From CAYGYG01 sp964354155 (GTDB taxonomy: Bacteria > Hydrothermota > Tepidihabitantia > SM23-42 > CAYGYG01): a stretch of DNA of 64,000 bases. Shown here one piece after another: positions 35,112-42,760 of the stretch; within the stretch, counting starts at the first letter, position 1; each line of letters starts with the position of its first letter. The translations under genes and the position numbers were made by a program. The notes below the pieces were generated by a model, which searched no databases, had not been told where the DNA came from, and was given only the letters and a program-made list of their open reading frames with translations. Where the stretch lies: the NCBI GenBank assembly GCA_964354155.1, contig CAYGYG010000010.1, positions 31,731 to 95,730 on the forward strand, in the 5' to 3' direction.

Positions 35112-35930
35112 ATGCGATTTCTTAAGCTCCTCTCAACTATTGACCGCCGGATCATCTACCTGGCGATTGGTCTGGTCGTAATCATCCCGCTGGTTCTGAA
35201 AATCAAGATGCCGATCCGCGTCAGCAGCGAGGTGGAGACCGCCTACGAAACGATTGAGGGCCTGGCGCCGGGTTCGGTGGTTTTGATCTCGATTGACTAC
35301 GACGCGACGAGCGCGCCCGAGTTGACGCCGATGTTCCGTTCGATCCTGCGGCACTGCTTCCGCAAGAAGCTCAGAGTGCTCTACACCGGACAGCTGGCCA
35401 TCGGCCTGCCGCTTGCCCAGTACGACCTTGACATTGTGAGCAGAGAGATGAGGGCCGTCTACGGGGTCGACTATGTCAATATCGGCTACCGTCCGGGCGG
35501 GGTGGCGGTCATGCTCGGCATGGGGCGCGAGATTCGCGATTTCTTTGCCACCGACTACAAGGAAGTTCCCATCGACAGCTTTCCGATGATGAGAACGATT
35601 CACAACTACAACGACATCGCGGTCATTATCAGTCTGGCCCACGGCCTGTCGGCCGAGTACTGGCTCCAGTATGTTGTGTCGAGATTCGGCGTCAAGATGT
35701 TTGCCGGCGTAACCGGCGTCGTCGCGCCGGCGCTGTACCCCTACTTACAGGCTGGGCAGCTCACCGGCATCATCGGCGGTCTGCAGGGCGCGGCCGAATA
35801 TGAGACCCTGGTTGGCAAAGCCGAGACCGGTACTTTCGGCATGCCGGCCCAGTCATTTGCGCACCTCATGATTCTGCTGTTCATCATCTTGGGTAACGTC
35901 GGCTACTTCGTGCTCAGGAGGAAACAATGA
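35112..35930 (+). CDS. Membrane-anchored protein of the DUF6754 cluster, two terminal helices
   Basis: A 272-residue protein. An N-terminal helix (IIYLAIGLVVIIPLVL, about 15-30) and a C-terminal helix (LMILLFIILGNVGYFVL) flank about 220 soluble residues, so both ends face the same side. The central part has a conserved-looking alpha/beta pattern: GSVVLISIDYDATSAPELTP, LRVLYTGQLAIGLPLAQY, DYVNIGYRPGGVAVMLGMG, IAVIISLAHGLSAEYWL and FGVKMFAGVTGVVAPALYP. It suggests a Rossmann-like domain outside the membrane. AAGGGGGAACG precedes the ATG. It overlaps the next gene by four bases. No known family recognised. Confidence 0.7.
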   Translation: MRFLKLLSTIDRRIIYLAIGLVVIIPLVLKIKMPIRVSSEVETAYETIEGLAPGSVVLISIDYDATSAPELTPMFRSILRHCFRKKLRVLYTGQLAIGLPLAQYDLDIVSREMRAVYGVDYVNIGYRPGGVAVMLGMGREIRDFFATDYKEVPIDSFPMMRTIHNYNDIAVIISLAHGLSAEYWLQYVVSRFGVKMFAGVTGVVAPALYPYLQAGQLTGIIGGLQGAAEYETLVGKAETGTFGMPAQSFAHLMILLFIILGNVGYFVLRRKQ

Positions 35931-36565
35931 ATTTGATTGGAACCTGGATTGCAGCCGGATTGACCATTGCCATTTTTTCCTTCCTGTACCGGGACAATCC
36001 GCTCTATAAATTCGCCGAACATCTCTACGTCGGCGTGTCGGCCGGTTACTGGGTCATCTACGTCTGGGCATTCGACGTGAAGCCGATGTTGATCGACGAA
36101 TTCCTGCGTCAAAGCGGATTGGAGAAATGGATTCTGGTGATCCCGGCGGTCTTCGGACTGATGATGATCATGCGATGGATTTCCAAGATCAGCTGGATAT
36201 CGCGCTGGCCGATATCGTTTACCGTCGGCATGGCCGCGGGTCTGGGCATTACCGCCGCGGTGCAAGGCTTCATCATTCCTCAGATTCAGGGCACGCTCCT
36301 GCCGCTCCTCTCGATCGGGGCCAGTCCCGGACAGACCTTGATCCAGTCGCTGAACAATATCTGCATCTTCCTGGGCGTCCTGTCGGTGATCCTGTTTTTC
36401 TACTTCTCGATTGAACACAAAGGGGCGGTCAAGATCGGTTCGAAGATGGGCATTGTGTTCCTGATGATCGGTTTCGGCGCATCGTTCGGCTACACCGTGA
36501 TGGCTCGAGTCTCGCTCTTGATCGGACGGCTGTCTTTCCTCCTGAGTGTTGTAGGCATCCACTAA
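35927..36565 (+). CDS. Polytopic membrane protein of the DUF6754 cluster
   Basis: A 212-residue protein with about six hydrophobic segments, beginning LIGTWIAAGLTIAIFSFLY, then VGVSAGYWVIYVWAF, WILVIPAVFGLMMIM, WPISFTVGMAAGLGITAA, ICIFLGVLSVILFFYFS and MGIVFLMIGFGASFGY. The first soluble loop (RDNPLYKFAEHLYVG) is strongly patterned and might contact partners. AGGAGG lies six bases before the ATG. The ATGA overlap with the preceding gene and the eight-base gap to the GTPase gene argue for a stoichiometric complex. Unrecognised family. Confidence 0.7.
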   Translation: MNLIGTWIAAGLTIAIFSFLYRDNPLYKFAEHLYVGVSAGYWVIYVWAFDVKPMLIDEFLRQSGLEKWILVIPAVFGLMMIMRWISKISWISRWPISFTVGMAAGLGITAAVQGFIIPQIQGTLLPLLSIGASPGQTLIQSLNNICIFLGVLSVILFFYFSIEHKGAVKIGSKMGIVFLMIGFGASFGYTVMARVSLLIGRLSFLLSVVGIH

Positions 36566-36572
36566 GGGGTCG

Positions 36573-37532
36573 ATGCCGGCTAATTTGACTCCTCAGTATA
36601 TCGAGACCGAGCGGAAGCTGAGAACCGCCAAGACCTCGGAGGAGAAGCTTGCCATCTACAAAGAGCTGTTGACGGTCATTCCCAAGCATAAGGGCACGGA
36701 AAAGATGCAGGCCGATCTCAAGACCAAGATTTCCCGGCTGACTAAGGAGATCCAGCACAAACCCGCGGCCAAGCGTGGCCTTGACTACTTCATCCCTAAA
36801 GAAGGGGCCGGGCAGGCGGTTCTGGTCGGGCCGGCCAATTCGGGCAAGTCACAGCTGCTCAATTCCCTGACCAACGCGCGTTCCGAGGTCAGCGATTTCC
36901 CGTATACGACCCGGATGCCGGTCGTGGGCATGGTGCCTTTCGAAGATGTCCAGATTCAGCTGATCGACCTTCCATCGATCGGTGTGGACCGCGTTGACCC
37001 CTGGGTTTTTGGTATCATCCGCAACGGTGAAATAGTCGTCTTGGTCGGCGACCTCGGCAGCAAATATGCGGTCGAGGATACCGAGCTCGTTCTCGAGAAG
37101 CTGAAGGAGGCGAGAATCGAGCTTGGCGCCGCGGACCCCGGAGCCAAGAGGTGCCTTTTGATCGGCAACAAGGCCGAATTGCCCGATGCGGCCGCCCGGA
37201 TCGGGGAGCTCGGTGAGTTCTACGGTGACCGTTTCAAGCTGCACCCGATCTCCTCGGTGAGTGGGGCCGGGCTCGACCAGTTTCGCCGCATCCTGTTTGA
37301 ATCGCTCGGCATCATCCGTGTCTACACGAAAGCCCCGGGTAAACCGGTCGAACGGCGCGACCCGGTCATTCTTAAGAAAGGCAGTACCGTGCTCGATACG
37401 GCCGAGCGCATCCATAAGGATTTTTCCCACGGCCTGAAGTACGTGAAATTGTGGAACCAATCGCTGAATGGATTGCGGGTAGAAAAGAGCCACGTACTGG
37501 CGGACCAGGACGTGGTGGAGTTTCATGTATAG
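36573..37532 (+). CDS. Obg/DRG-type GTPase with TGS domain
   Basis: A 319-residue GTPase of the Obg-HflX superfamily, resembling the DRG branch. A helical N-terminal 65 residues leads to the G domain: G1 LVGPANSGKSQLLNSLTNAR, G2 DFPYTTRMPVVGM, G3 IDLPSIG (Ser where DxPG is usual) and G4 LIGNKAELPD (Glu where NKxD has Asp). The C-terminal TGS domain (about 245-319) ends LADQDVVEFHV. The G4 change could relax guanine specificity. It follows the membrane gene by eight bases, so it may regulate that complex or couple it to ribosomes. Its stop codon TAG is also the first bases of palindromic element E2. Confidence 0.85.
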   Translation: MPANLTPQYIETERKLRTAKTSEEKLAIYKELLTVIPKHKGTEKMQADLKTKISRLTKEIQHKPAAKRGLDYFIPKEGAGQAVLVGPANSGKSQLLNSLTNARSEVSDFPYTTRMPVVGMVPFEDVQIQLIDLPSIGVDRVDPWVFGIIRNGEIVVLVGDLGSKYAVEDTELVLEKLKEARIELGAADPGAKRCLLIGNKAELPDAAARIGELGEFYGDRFKLHPISSVSGAGLDQFRRILFESLGIIRVYTKAPGKPVERRDPVILKKGSTVLDTAERIHKDFSHGLKYVKLWNQSLNGLRVEKSHVLADQDVVEFHV

Positions 37533-37724
37533 TGCCCTTCCAACTGACGCGGCCGGTAGTATTAATCTGCTCCGAAGGGCACTGAGGGGGTAGGGCCATG
37601 TCCCGGGGGTGCTCAGCGAGTCCGGTGCTTAGGACGAGCGCCGAAGGGGGCTGGCCCCCTAGCGGAAGTGCCGCACCGCAAAGCGGCGAAGCACTTGTTG
37701 GCAGAAAAAGCTGGTGCGGCACTA
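37530..37724. repeat. AGTG palindromic element E2 (two hairpin modules)
   Basis: Module A: AGTGCCCTTC (37531-37540) pairs with GAAGGGCACT (37574-37583). Module B: AGTGCCGCACC (37667-37677) pairs perfectly with GGTGCGGCACT (37713-37723). Between them lies a GGGGGC-TG-GCCCCC hairpin. It has the same order of parts as E1 with different stem sequences. The TAG at its start ends the GTPase gene. Confidence 0.78.
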
Positions 37725-37737
37725 GCGTGCATCCGAG

Positions 37738-38832
37738 GTGATGATGCTTAACTTGATACTGCTGGGGCTGGTTGTCATTCTGCTGGTGATCTTGCTCGTA
37801 ATCGTGCTGCGCCCCAAACCAACCGACACCGGGTTTGACAAGGTCATCCCGCCGCTCCTGACTTCGCTGCAGGATGTGGCCAGTCTGAAGACGCAGGTGG
37901 ATTCCATGGTTACCGCCCAGGCCACTCTGCAGCAGACCGTGGGCAATCTTGACGGCGCGCTCAAGGGCGTCGAGACCAAAGTCGTGGAGACCACCGGACG
38001 CCTCAAGGATAGCGTCAAGGAAGACCTGGCCAAGGCCAAGGAAGGCATTGATCACTTGAGAAGCGTGTATGAAGCCCGCCGCCAGCTTGACGACGAATTG
38101 CGCAAGGCAACCCAGCGCATCGAAGGGGTTTTGATCGGCAGTTTTTCCCGGGGCAAGTCCGGTGAAAACGTCCTCCACGAGGCATTCAAGCATTTTCCGC
38201 CGGATATGATCGAATACAACTTCAAGGTCAAGGGCAAGACGGTCGAGTACGCGTTGATTCTGCCCAACAAGAAGCGCCTGCCGATTGATTCAAAGTGGAT
38301 GGCGGCGGAATCACTGGAGCGGCTGAACCAGGAGACGGACGTTGAAAAGCGGAAGCAGATCGAGAGGGAGATTGAAAACGAATTAAAGAAAAAGGTCAAG
38401 GAAGTCGTGCAGTACATCGACGAGGCGACGACGACGCACCAGGTGATTGCGGCGATTCCCGATGCGGTCTTCTCGGCCTGCCGCAAGGCACATGTCGAGG
38501 CCTTCCAGCAAAGCGTGATTCTCATGCCCTACAGCATGACGATTCCGTACGTCCTTGCCCTGTACAACTTGCATCTCCAGTTCGCCCGGTCCATCGACGT
38601 TGAAAACCTGGAGCACTATCTGCGCAAGATCGACTCGAGCCTGAATGAAATCGATAAGACGCTTGAGAACAGCGTGGCCCGCGGTGCGACCATGGTCCAG
38701 AATGCTTACGGCGACTGCAAGAAACTCGTGGGGGAGATGCGCGGCCTTATGGCTTCCCTGAAGTCAATGCCTCTGGCCGAATCGTCCCCGGCGCTGAAAG
38801 GCGAGGGGCTGTTCAAGCCCGGGGAAGATTAG
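37738..38832 (+). CDS. rmuC: RmuC-family DNA recombination protein
   Basis: A 364-residue protein of the RmuC family, thought to restrain DNA inversion and to have a nuclease-like core. An N-terminal membrane helix (LNLILLGLVVILLVILLVIV) and a coiled-coil stretch (about 40-130) are followed by the RmuC domain. That domain has GSFSRGKSGENVLHEAFKHF, VKGKTVEYALILPNKKRLP, IDSKWMAAESLERL and FQQSVILMPYSMTIPYVLAL. The start is uncertain among GTG 37738, ATG 37741 and ATG 37744. GAGG lies just upstream. It is flanked on both sides by AGTG palindromic elements. Confidence 0.88.
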   Translation: MMMLNLILLGLVVILLVILLVIVLRPKPTDTGFDKVIPPLLTSLQDVASLKTQVDSMVTAQATLQQTVGNLDGALKGVETKVVETTGRLKDSVKEDLAKAKEGIDHLRSVYEARRQLDDELRKATQRIEGVLIGSFSRGKSGENVLHEAFKHFPPDMIEYNFKVKGKTVEYALILPNKKRLPIDSKWMAAESLERLNQETDVEKRKQIEREIENELKKKVKEVVQYIDEATTTHQVIAAIPDAVFSACRKAHVEAFQQSVILMPYSMTIPYVLALYNLHLQFARSIDVENLEHYLRKIDSSLNEIDKTLENSVARGATMVQNAYGDCKKLVGEMRGLMASLKSMPLAESSPALKGEGLFKPGED

Positions 38833-38907
38833 AAAGGTGTTGTAGATCGTAAGGTTTTTACTCGGGGCCGACGGTTATGCCTGCCTCAAGGTGCGCGGCG
38901 ATATCTA

Positions 38908-38960
38908 GTGCCCTTCCGACTAACGGATGCCAGTAGTATTTACCTTCTCCGCGGGCACTG
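38908..38960. repeat. AGTG palindromic element E3 (single module)
   Basis: AGTGCCC (38908-38914) pairs with GGGCACT (38954-38960). The 53-base length equals module A of E2, and the two are largely identical along it, sharing CAGTAGTATT or GGTAGTATT in the loop. Confidence 0.75.
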
Positions 38961-38980
38961 AGCCGTATTAGTAAAAAAAA

Positions 38981-39008
38981 AGGGCCAAGACGAAAGTCTT
39001 GGCCCTTC
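38981..39008. terminator. Terminator between rmuC and the C25 gene
   Basis: A perfect 12-bp stem (AAGGGCCAAGAC with GTCTTGGCCCTT) and a GAAA tetraloop. A run of A on the left gives a T tract for the minus-strand C25 gene. Confidence 0.92.
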
Positions 39009-39023
39009 GTTTCAAAAGAGTCG

Positions 39024-41312
39024 CTATTTTATGAACAGGACGCTTTGAGTAGTCGTGCCCGAAGCGGTTTCGAACTGAACGAAGTAGACACCGTTGGCTA
39101 GACCCTGCGGCCGGTAGACGATCTGTCCGATACCCTGATACTGCCCGTGCGCGACGCGGCCAACCTGGCGGCCCGCCGCATCAAAGAGCCGGATACCGAC
39201 TAGCTCTTGATTTGGCAGGGAGTAGTTGACGACCACGCGGCCTCGCATGGGGTTAGAGACCAGGCCGATCGACCGGACAAACGGCGCGACTACTTTCTCT
39301 TCGGCAATGCCGACCATGGCCGAACTCTCGTATGGCAGATGGCTTTTCGCGGTCACGGTGACCAACAACGGACCGGAGGTGAGCGGGTTGATGGCCAGGG
39401 TTACGTTCCCGGTGGCGTCGGTGGCGGCGCGGGCATAAACCTCATCGCCTTTCCACAGACAGACGGTGGCCCGGGCCAGCGGGTTGCCGCTCGAACGGAC
39501 CTGAACCGTGTAGTTCTGGACACCGCGGCCGATCGCGCCCGGGTGGGTCACGGTCAGGGTCAACGGAGTCCGGCTCCACATCGCCAGCGCCGGATCGCCC
39601 AGCAGATTCAATTCGTAATAACACCAGCGATAGACTGCTTGATTGAAGGCACTGTTGCGATAAGCGTGTTTGGAGATGCAGTTGACTTTTCCGACTTCAA
39701 AATTCAGTGTCTCGCTCTGGAAGAAACTCGAGTAGAATCGAAGATCGAATATCTCCGATGGACCCGCCGGACCGGTCGAATATCCCCAGCCGTAGCGCGA
39801 ATTGTAAATGTCGGCCACCGCACCGCCGTTGGGTGCCAGTACGAAGTTCTCCGAGAGGCAATCACTGACATCAAAGGCGCCAGCATCGCAGGCGTTAGAG
39901 TTGGCGATGATATACTTGTTCGTGTTGGTGAGGCCGTAGAGCGAGCTGCTGCTCGCATATGCGCTGCCCGAACCCATGTAGACCCCGCCCGTATTGCCGT
40001 GCCCGACCATGTGGCAGAAACCGACTCCGGTTCTTAGGGTCTCAGTGCAGGCCGTGGGTGACATCTGCCCGAGGCGTTCGTACATCTTTCTGATCACCCA
40101 GGGCGGGACCGGAGCGTACCGGGCCAGCATGTTCTGCGTACTGTCTCCAGGCCAGCCGGACCAGAGGGTCCCCTGGGGCAGGAAGAGGCGGACCAGGTAA
40201 TTCGGATCCGGTCGCTTCTCGTAGATAGTGTCTTTTCTAATGAAGGTGCCGAGCTCGGTCGCGTTGTCGAGACAGGCCCGGCCAACATACACGTCATAGT
40301 AGAGATCGACGGTATCGCCGTTGTAGGGCATTTCGCCGAACAGGTTGTTGCGATTGCCGTCATACGACCATTGCAGGTCGGCATAGTACAGGTCGCTGGG
40401 AATGCTGCCCGTGTACCCGCCGGTGATGCAGCGCAGGGGACGATAGGGAACGACGCCGACATCGCCGCCCAGCAGCACCCACTTGGTGCCTTTGTTCTGC
40501 CAGTGGTCGGTGATGAGATTTCTGATTTTTTCTTGCTGGTCGCGGCCCGGATACCGGTTGGCGCTGTCGGTTGGCAGGACCCTTGTATAGTAACCTTTTT
40601 TCGAACGCCACGCCGCGATAGGCTGGAAAGACGCGACGTAGCTGGCGCCGGTAATGATCAAGAGGTCCGCGCTGTCGCGGGCTAGGGGATTGACACCTGG
40701 TGCCCATTGCTGGATCATTTCCGGATTGGCGACCAGAGTCCGAACATCAGCTCCGAAAAACTCGACCTGGCTCTTGGAGAGCGATACCCGCTCATGCCGC
40801 CCTTCCTCATAGGTCAACTTGACGGTGAGCTCGGTATAGAACCGGAGCTTCTGCTCGGCTGGAATATACTGCACCGGATAGACAAAGACTCCGGCAATCC
40901 GGTAACCGCTCATACACCCGGTCGGCACAAAACTCGCGAGCTTGCCCGGATAAGGTGCGCTTGAGCGGTAGACCGCCGGATTGGGACCAACAAAGGCAGC
41001 GCCCGGGATTTCCGACAGCGGCAGGGCCGGCTGGGCCGGAAAGACGTTGAAGGCGCCGGGGATGTCTTTGACCTTATAGCTTATCACCTCAATCCCGGTT
41101 ACCTCGGCGGTCGGCGGCACCAACAGACTGTAGGAAAGCTCCGGCAGCGACGGATTACCTGGTTCCGACGTGTAAAGCTCGTTACCCAGGTTGATGAAGT
41201 CGTAGCCGTTGACTTGGCTTGAGGTAATCTCGTAGGGTGAAAAGGTGAAGGTCCTGGTCATTGACCCCGCCAGGACCAAGAGCGGGACTAACAATACCGC
41301 AAGGTACTTCAT
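39024..41312 (-). CDS. C25 gingipain-family peptidase with type IX sorting domain
   Basis: A 762-residue secreted protein. It has a signal peptide (MKYLAVLLVPLLVLAGS), a prodomain of about 200 residues, then a C25 domain (about 210-560). Catalytic His is in GFCHMVGHGNTGG and Cys in IIANSNACDAGAF. A Rossmann-like segment, KGTKWVLLGGDVGVVPYRP, is also present. An Ig-like domain (about 590-660) follows. The last 80 residues are a type A sorting domain: LVSNPMRGRVVVNYSLPN, VGIRLFDAAGRQVGRV and LANGVYFVQFETASG. It is probably an exported cysteine peptidase cleaving after basic or other residues; specificity is not readable. It has its own promoter (41407-41434), AAGGAGG and terminator. Confidence 0.9.
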   Translation of the reverse strand: MKYLAVLLVPLLVLAGSMTRTFTFSPYEITSSQVNGYDFINLGNELYTSEPGNPSLPELSYSLLVPPTAEVTGIEVISYKVKDIPGAFNVFPAQPALPLSEIPGAAFVGPNPAVYRSSAPYPGKLASFVPTGCMSGYRIAGVFVYPVQYIPAEQKLRFYTELTVKLTYEEGRHERVSLSKSQVEFFGADVRTLVANPEMIQQWAPGVNPLARDSADLLIITGASYVASFQPIAAWRSKKGYYTRVLPTDSANRYPGRDQQEKIRNLITDHWQNKGTKWVLLGGDVGVVPYRPLRCITGGYTGSIPSDLYYADLQWSYDGNRNNLFGEMPYNGDTVDLYYDVYVGRACLDNATELGTFIRKDTIYEKRPDPNYLVRLFLPQGTLWSGWPGDSTQNMLARYAPVPPWVIRKMYERLGQMSPTACTETLRTGVGFCHMVGHGNTGGVYMGSGSAYASSSSLYGLTNTNKYIIANSNACDAGAFDVSDCLSENFVLAPNGGAVADIYNSRYGWGYSTGPAGPSEIFDLRFYSSFFQSETLNFEVGKVNCISKHAYRNSAFNQAVYRWCYYELNLLGDPALAMWSRTPLTLTVTHPGAIGRGVQNYTVQVRSSGNPLARATVCLWKGDEVYARAATDATGNVTLAINPLTSGPLLVTVTAKSHLPYESSAMVGIAEEKVVAPFVRSIGLVSNPMRGRVVVNYSLPNQELVGIRLFDAAGRQVGRVAHGQYQGIGQIVYRPQGLANGVYFVQFETASGTTTQSVLFIK

Positions 41313-41406
41313 TAAGACCTCCTTGGTTACTCAGATATCTTTTCTCTCCATCAATCGAAAAACCAACCAACCTAACACTTTAGTGCGCAGCAAGTATCTA
41401 ATTAGA

Positions 41407-41434
41407 ATTATATTTGACCGGCACGAATAGTCAA
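41407..41434 (-). promoter_or_regulatory. Promoter of the C25 peptidase gene
   Basis: Minus strand TTGACT (41429-41434), 16 nt, TATAAT (41407-41412), with a leader of about 90 bases. Between here and tRNA-Asp (41435-41733) I see only a small inverted repeat, GCCGGGT-5 nt-ACCCGGC at 41600-41618. Confidence 0.7.
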
Positions 41435-41733
41435 TAGTTATTTCAGGCAATAATGACGATCCGGACCGGGGTCAGGATTTGAAGAGAATGCAGCCTTTGC
41501 TGAGTCAAGAATGATCTGGGACCAAACTGTGCTTCCTAAATCCCGAACAATCTCTAAGGTCTCGAGTTTCCGAGAGGCCGGAGTCTACATACTTGTAGCG
41601 CCGGGTTTTATACCCGGCCGGGGTCGTTTGCTAAATCCTAAACAATCTCCCAATTCCCAATCACAATTTATTAAGGGGTTGAGATGCACTGTGCTGCCGG
41701 CGGTTTGAGAATGGGTGTTTCTTCTCAGACCAG

Positions 41734-41807
41734 CGGGGCCGACGAGACTCGAACTCGCGACCTCTTGCGTGACAGGCAAGCGTTCTAACCAGCTGAACTA
41801 CGGCCCC
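41734..41807 (-). tRNA. tRNA-Asp (anticodon GTC)
   Basis: On the minus strand, acceptor GGGGCCG pairs with CGGCCCC, the anticodon arm is CTTGC-CTGTCAC-GCAAG (anticodon GTC), the T loop is TTCGAGT, and the discriminator is G as required for Asp. CCA is not encoded. Confidence 0.95.
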
Positions 41808-41831
41808 GTTGCGACAAGCTTAGTGCCTCTC

Positions 41832-41854
41832 TCTCTCCGAGACACATGCGTGGA
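41832..41854 (+). repeat. TCTC..GAGACAC mini-repeat, copy 4
   Basis: TCTCTCCGAGACACATGCGT followed by GGA, intergenic, 25 bases from the tRNA-Asp 5' end. Confidence 0.75.
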
Positions 41855-41977
41855 TTATAGCCTAATCAGCGGCCTTGTCAACCGGAATCCGCCAGGCCAA
41901 AGCGCAATCCAGCAGTTTGGCAGTGGGGCAATCTGACAAAGACGCGTCCGACGATACAGAGGGCGGAGGTGAGTCGC

Positions 41978-42760
41978 CTACTCCAGTTTCAAATCGGATG
42001 CGAATGATGGGGCAAGGGACACAAGCCATGCCCGGCGCTTCCGTTCGTTGTAATCAAGCGCCGAATTGGCGGCGTTGTTCCGCGCCCCGGTGTAGAAGCG
42101 GGCCGACAGCAACGAGACGATCAGCACCGCGTCGAAAGTCTTCTTCTTTTTCATTGCATTGTAGAGCAGAAAGGCCGAGCCGGCGTTCATCGCGAAGTCG
42201 ATGGCGGCGAGCCGGTAATTGCCGGCATAGAGTGCGCCGGTGCCCGGAATGACGCTTGAGAAGAGCACGGCCTTGAAGACGCTCTTGCCGGATCGGTGCG
42301 CGAAACTGTCGATGTTTCTGGCCCGGGCGGTGTCGCCGGCCTCGAGGAAGCGGGCGGCGGCCGCTTCGTACTTCTCCCGGAACACGTTGGTGATGCCTGA
42401 AAGCCGGCGGGCCTGGGTCTTGATCGAGTCGCGGCTGGTCGTAGTGACGAGATTCTCGACTTCCAGCCGGGCCAGCGCGTAGAAGCCGTGAAGGATATAC
42501 AGCCTGGTCAGCATCAAAGTACCGGCTTCGCGTTTCGCGGCGTCGTATTCGACGAGTTCTTTGGCCACGGCGATGGCGGGCTCGGGTTTCCCGCCGTGGT
42601 GCAAGCAGAGGCTCAGGCGTTCCAGGCAGTGTGACTTGAGGGTATCGGGGCAATGATAGAAAAGGGCGCGCCGGTATTCAACCTCCGCTTCCTCATAGTA
42701 CCGGGCATCATAGAGCCGATCGGCCAGGCCGAGCTGGGCGAGCAAGAGAAGCAAGATCAT
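41978..42760 (-). CDS. TPR-like protein with C-terminal membrane segments (yidD cluster)
   Basis: A 260-residue exported or membrane protein. A short leader (MILLLLLAQLGLADRLYD) precedes helical TPR-like repeats (about 15-150: YYEEAEVEYRRALFYHCPD, LYILHGFYALARLEVENLV). Then comes a hydrophobic region that begins VIPGTGALYAGNYRLAAIDF and contains NAGSAFLLYNAMKK and DAVLIVSLLSARFYTG. The same plan, with a PGxGxxYAG turn, occurs in the gene before it, so the two are probably paralogues. It overlaps that gene by four bases. Association with yidD suggests envelope biogenesis, but the role is unknown. Confidence 0.7.
   Translation of the reverse strand: MILLLLLAQLGLADRLYDARYYEEAEVEYRRALFYHCPDTLKSHCLERLSLCLHHGGKPEPAIAVAKELVEYDAAKREAGTLMLTRLYILHGFYALARLEVENLVTTTSRDSIKTQARRLSGITNVFREKYEAAAARFLEAGDTARARNIDSFAHRSGKSVFKAVLFSSVIPGTGALYAGNYRLAAIDFAMNAGSAFLLYNAMKKKKTFDAVLIVSLLSARFYTGARNNAANSALDYNERKRRAWLVSLAPSFASDLKLE

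Noticed and set aside
41585..41936. Small frames on both strands over tRNA-Asp
   Set aside because: The translations contain the typical tRNA-derived peptides. They are artefacts of the tRNA gene.
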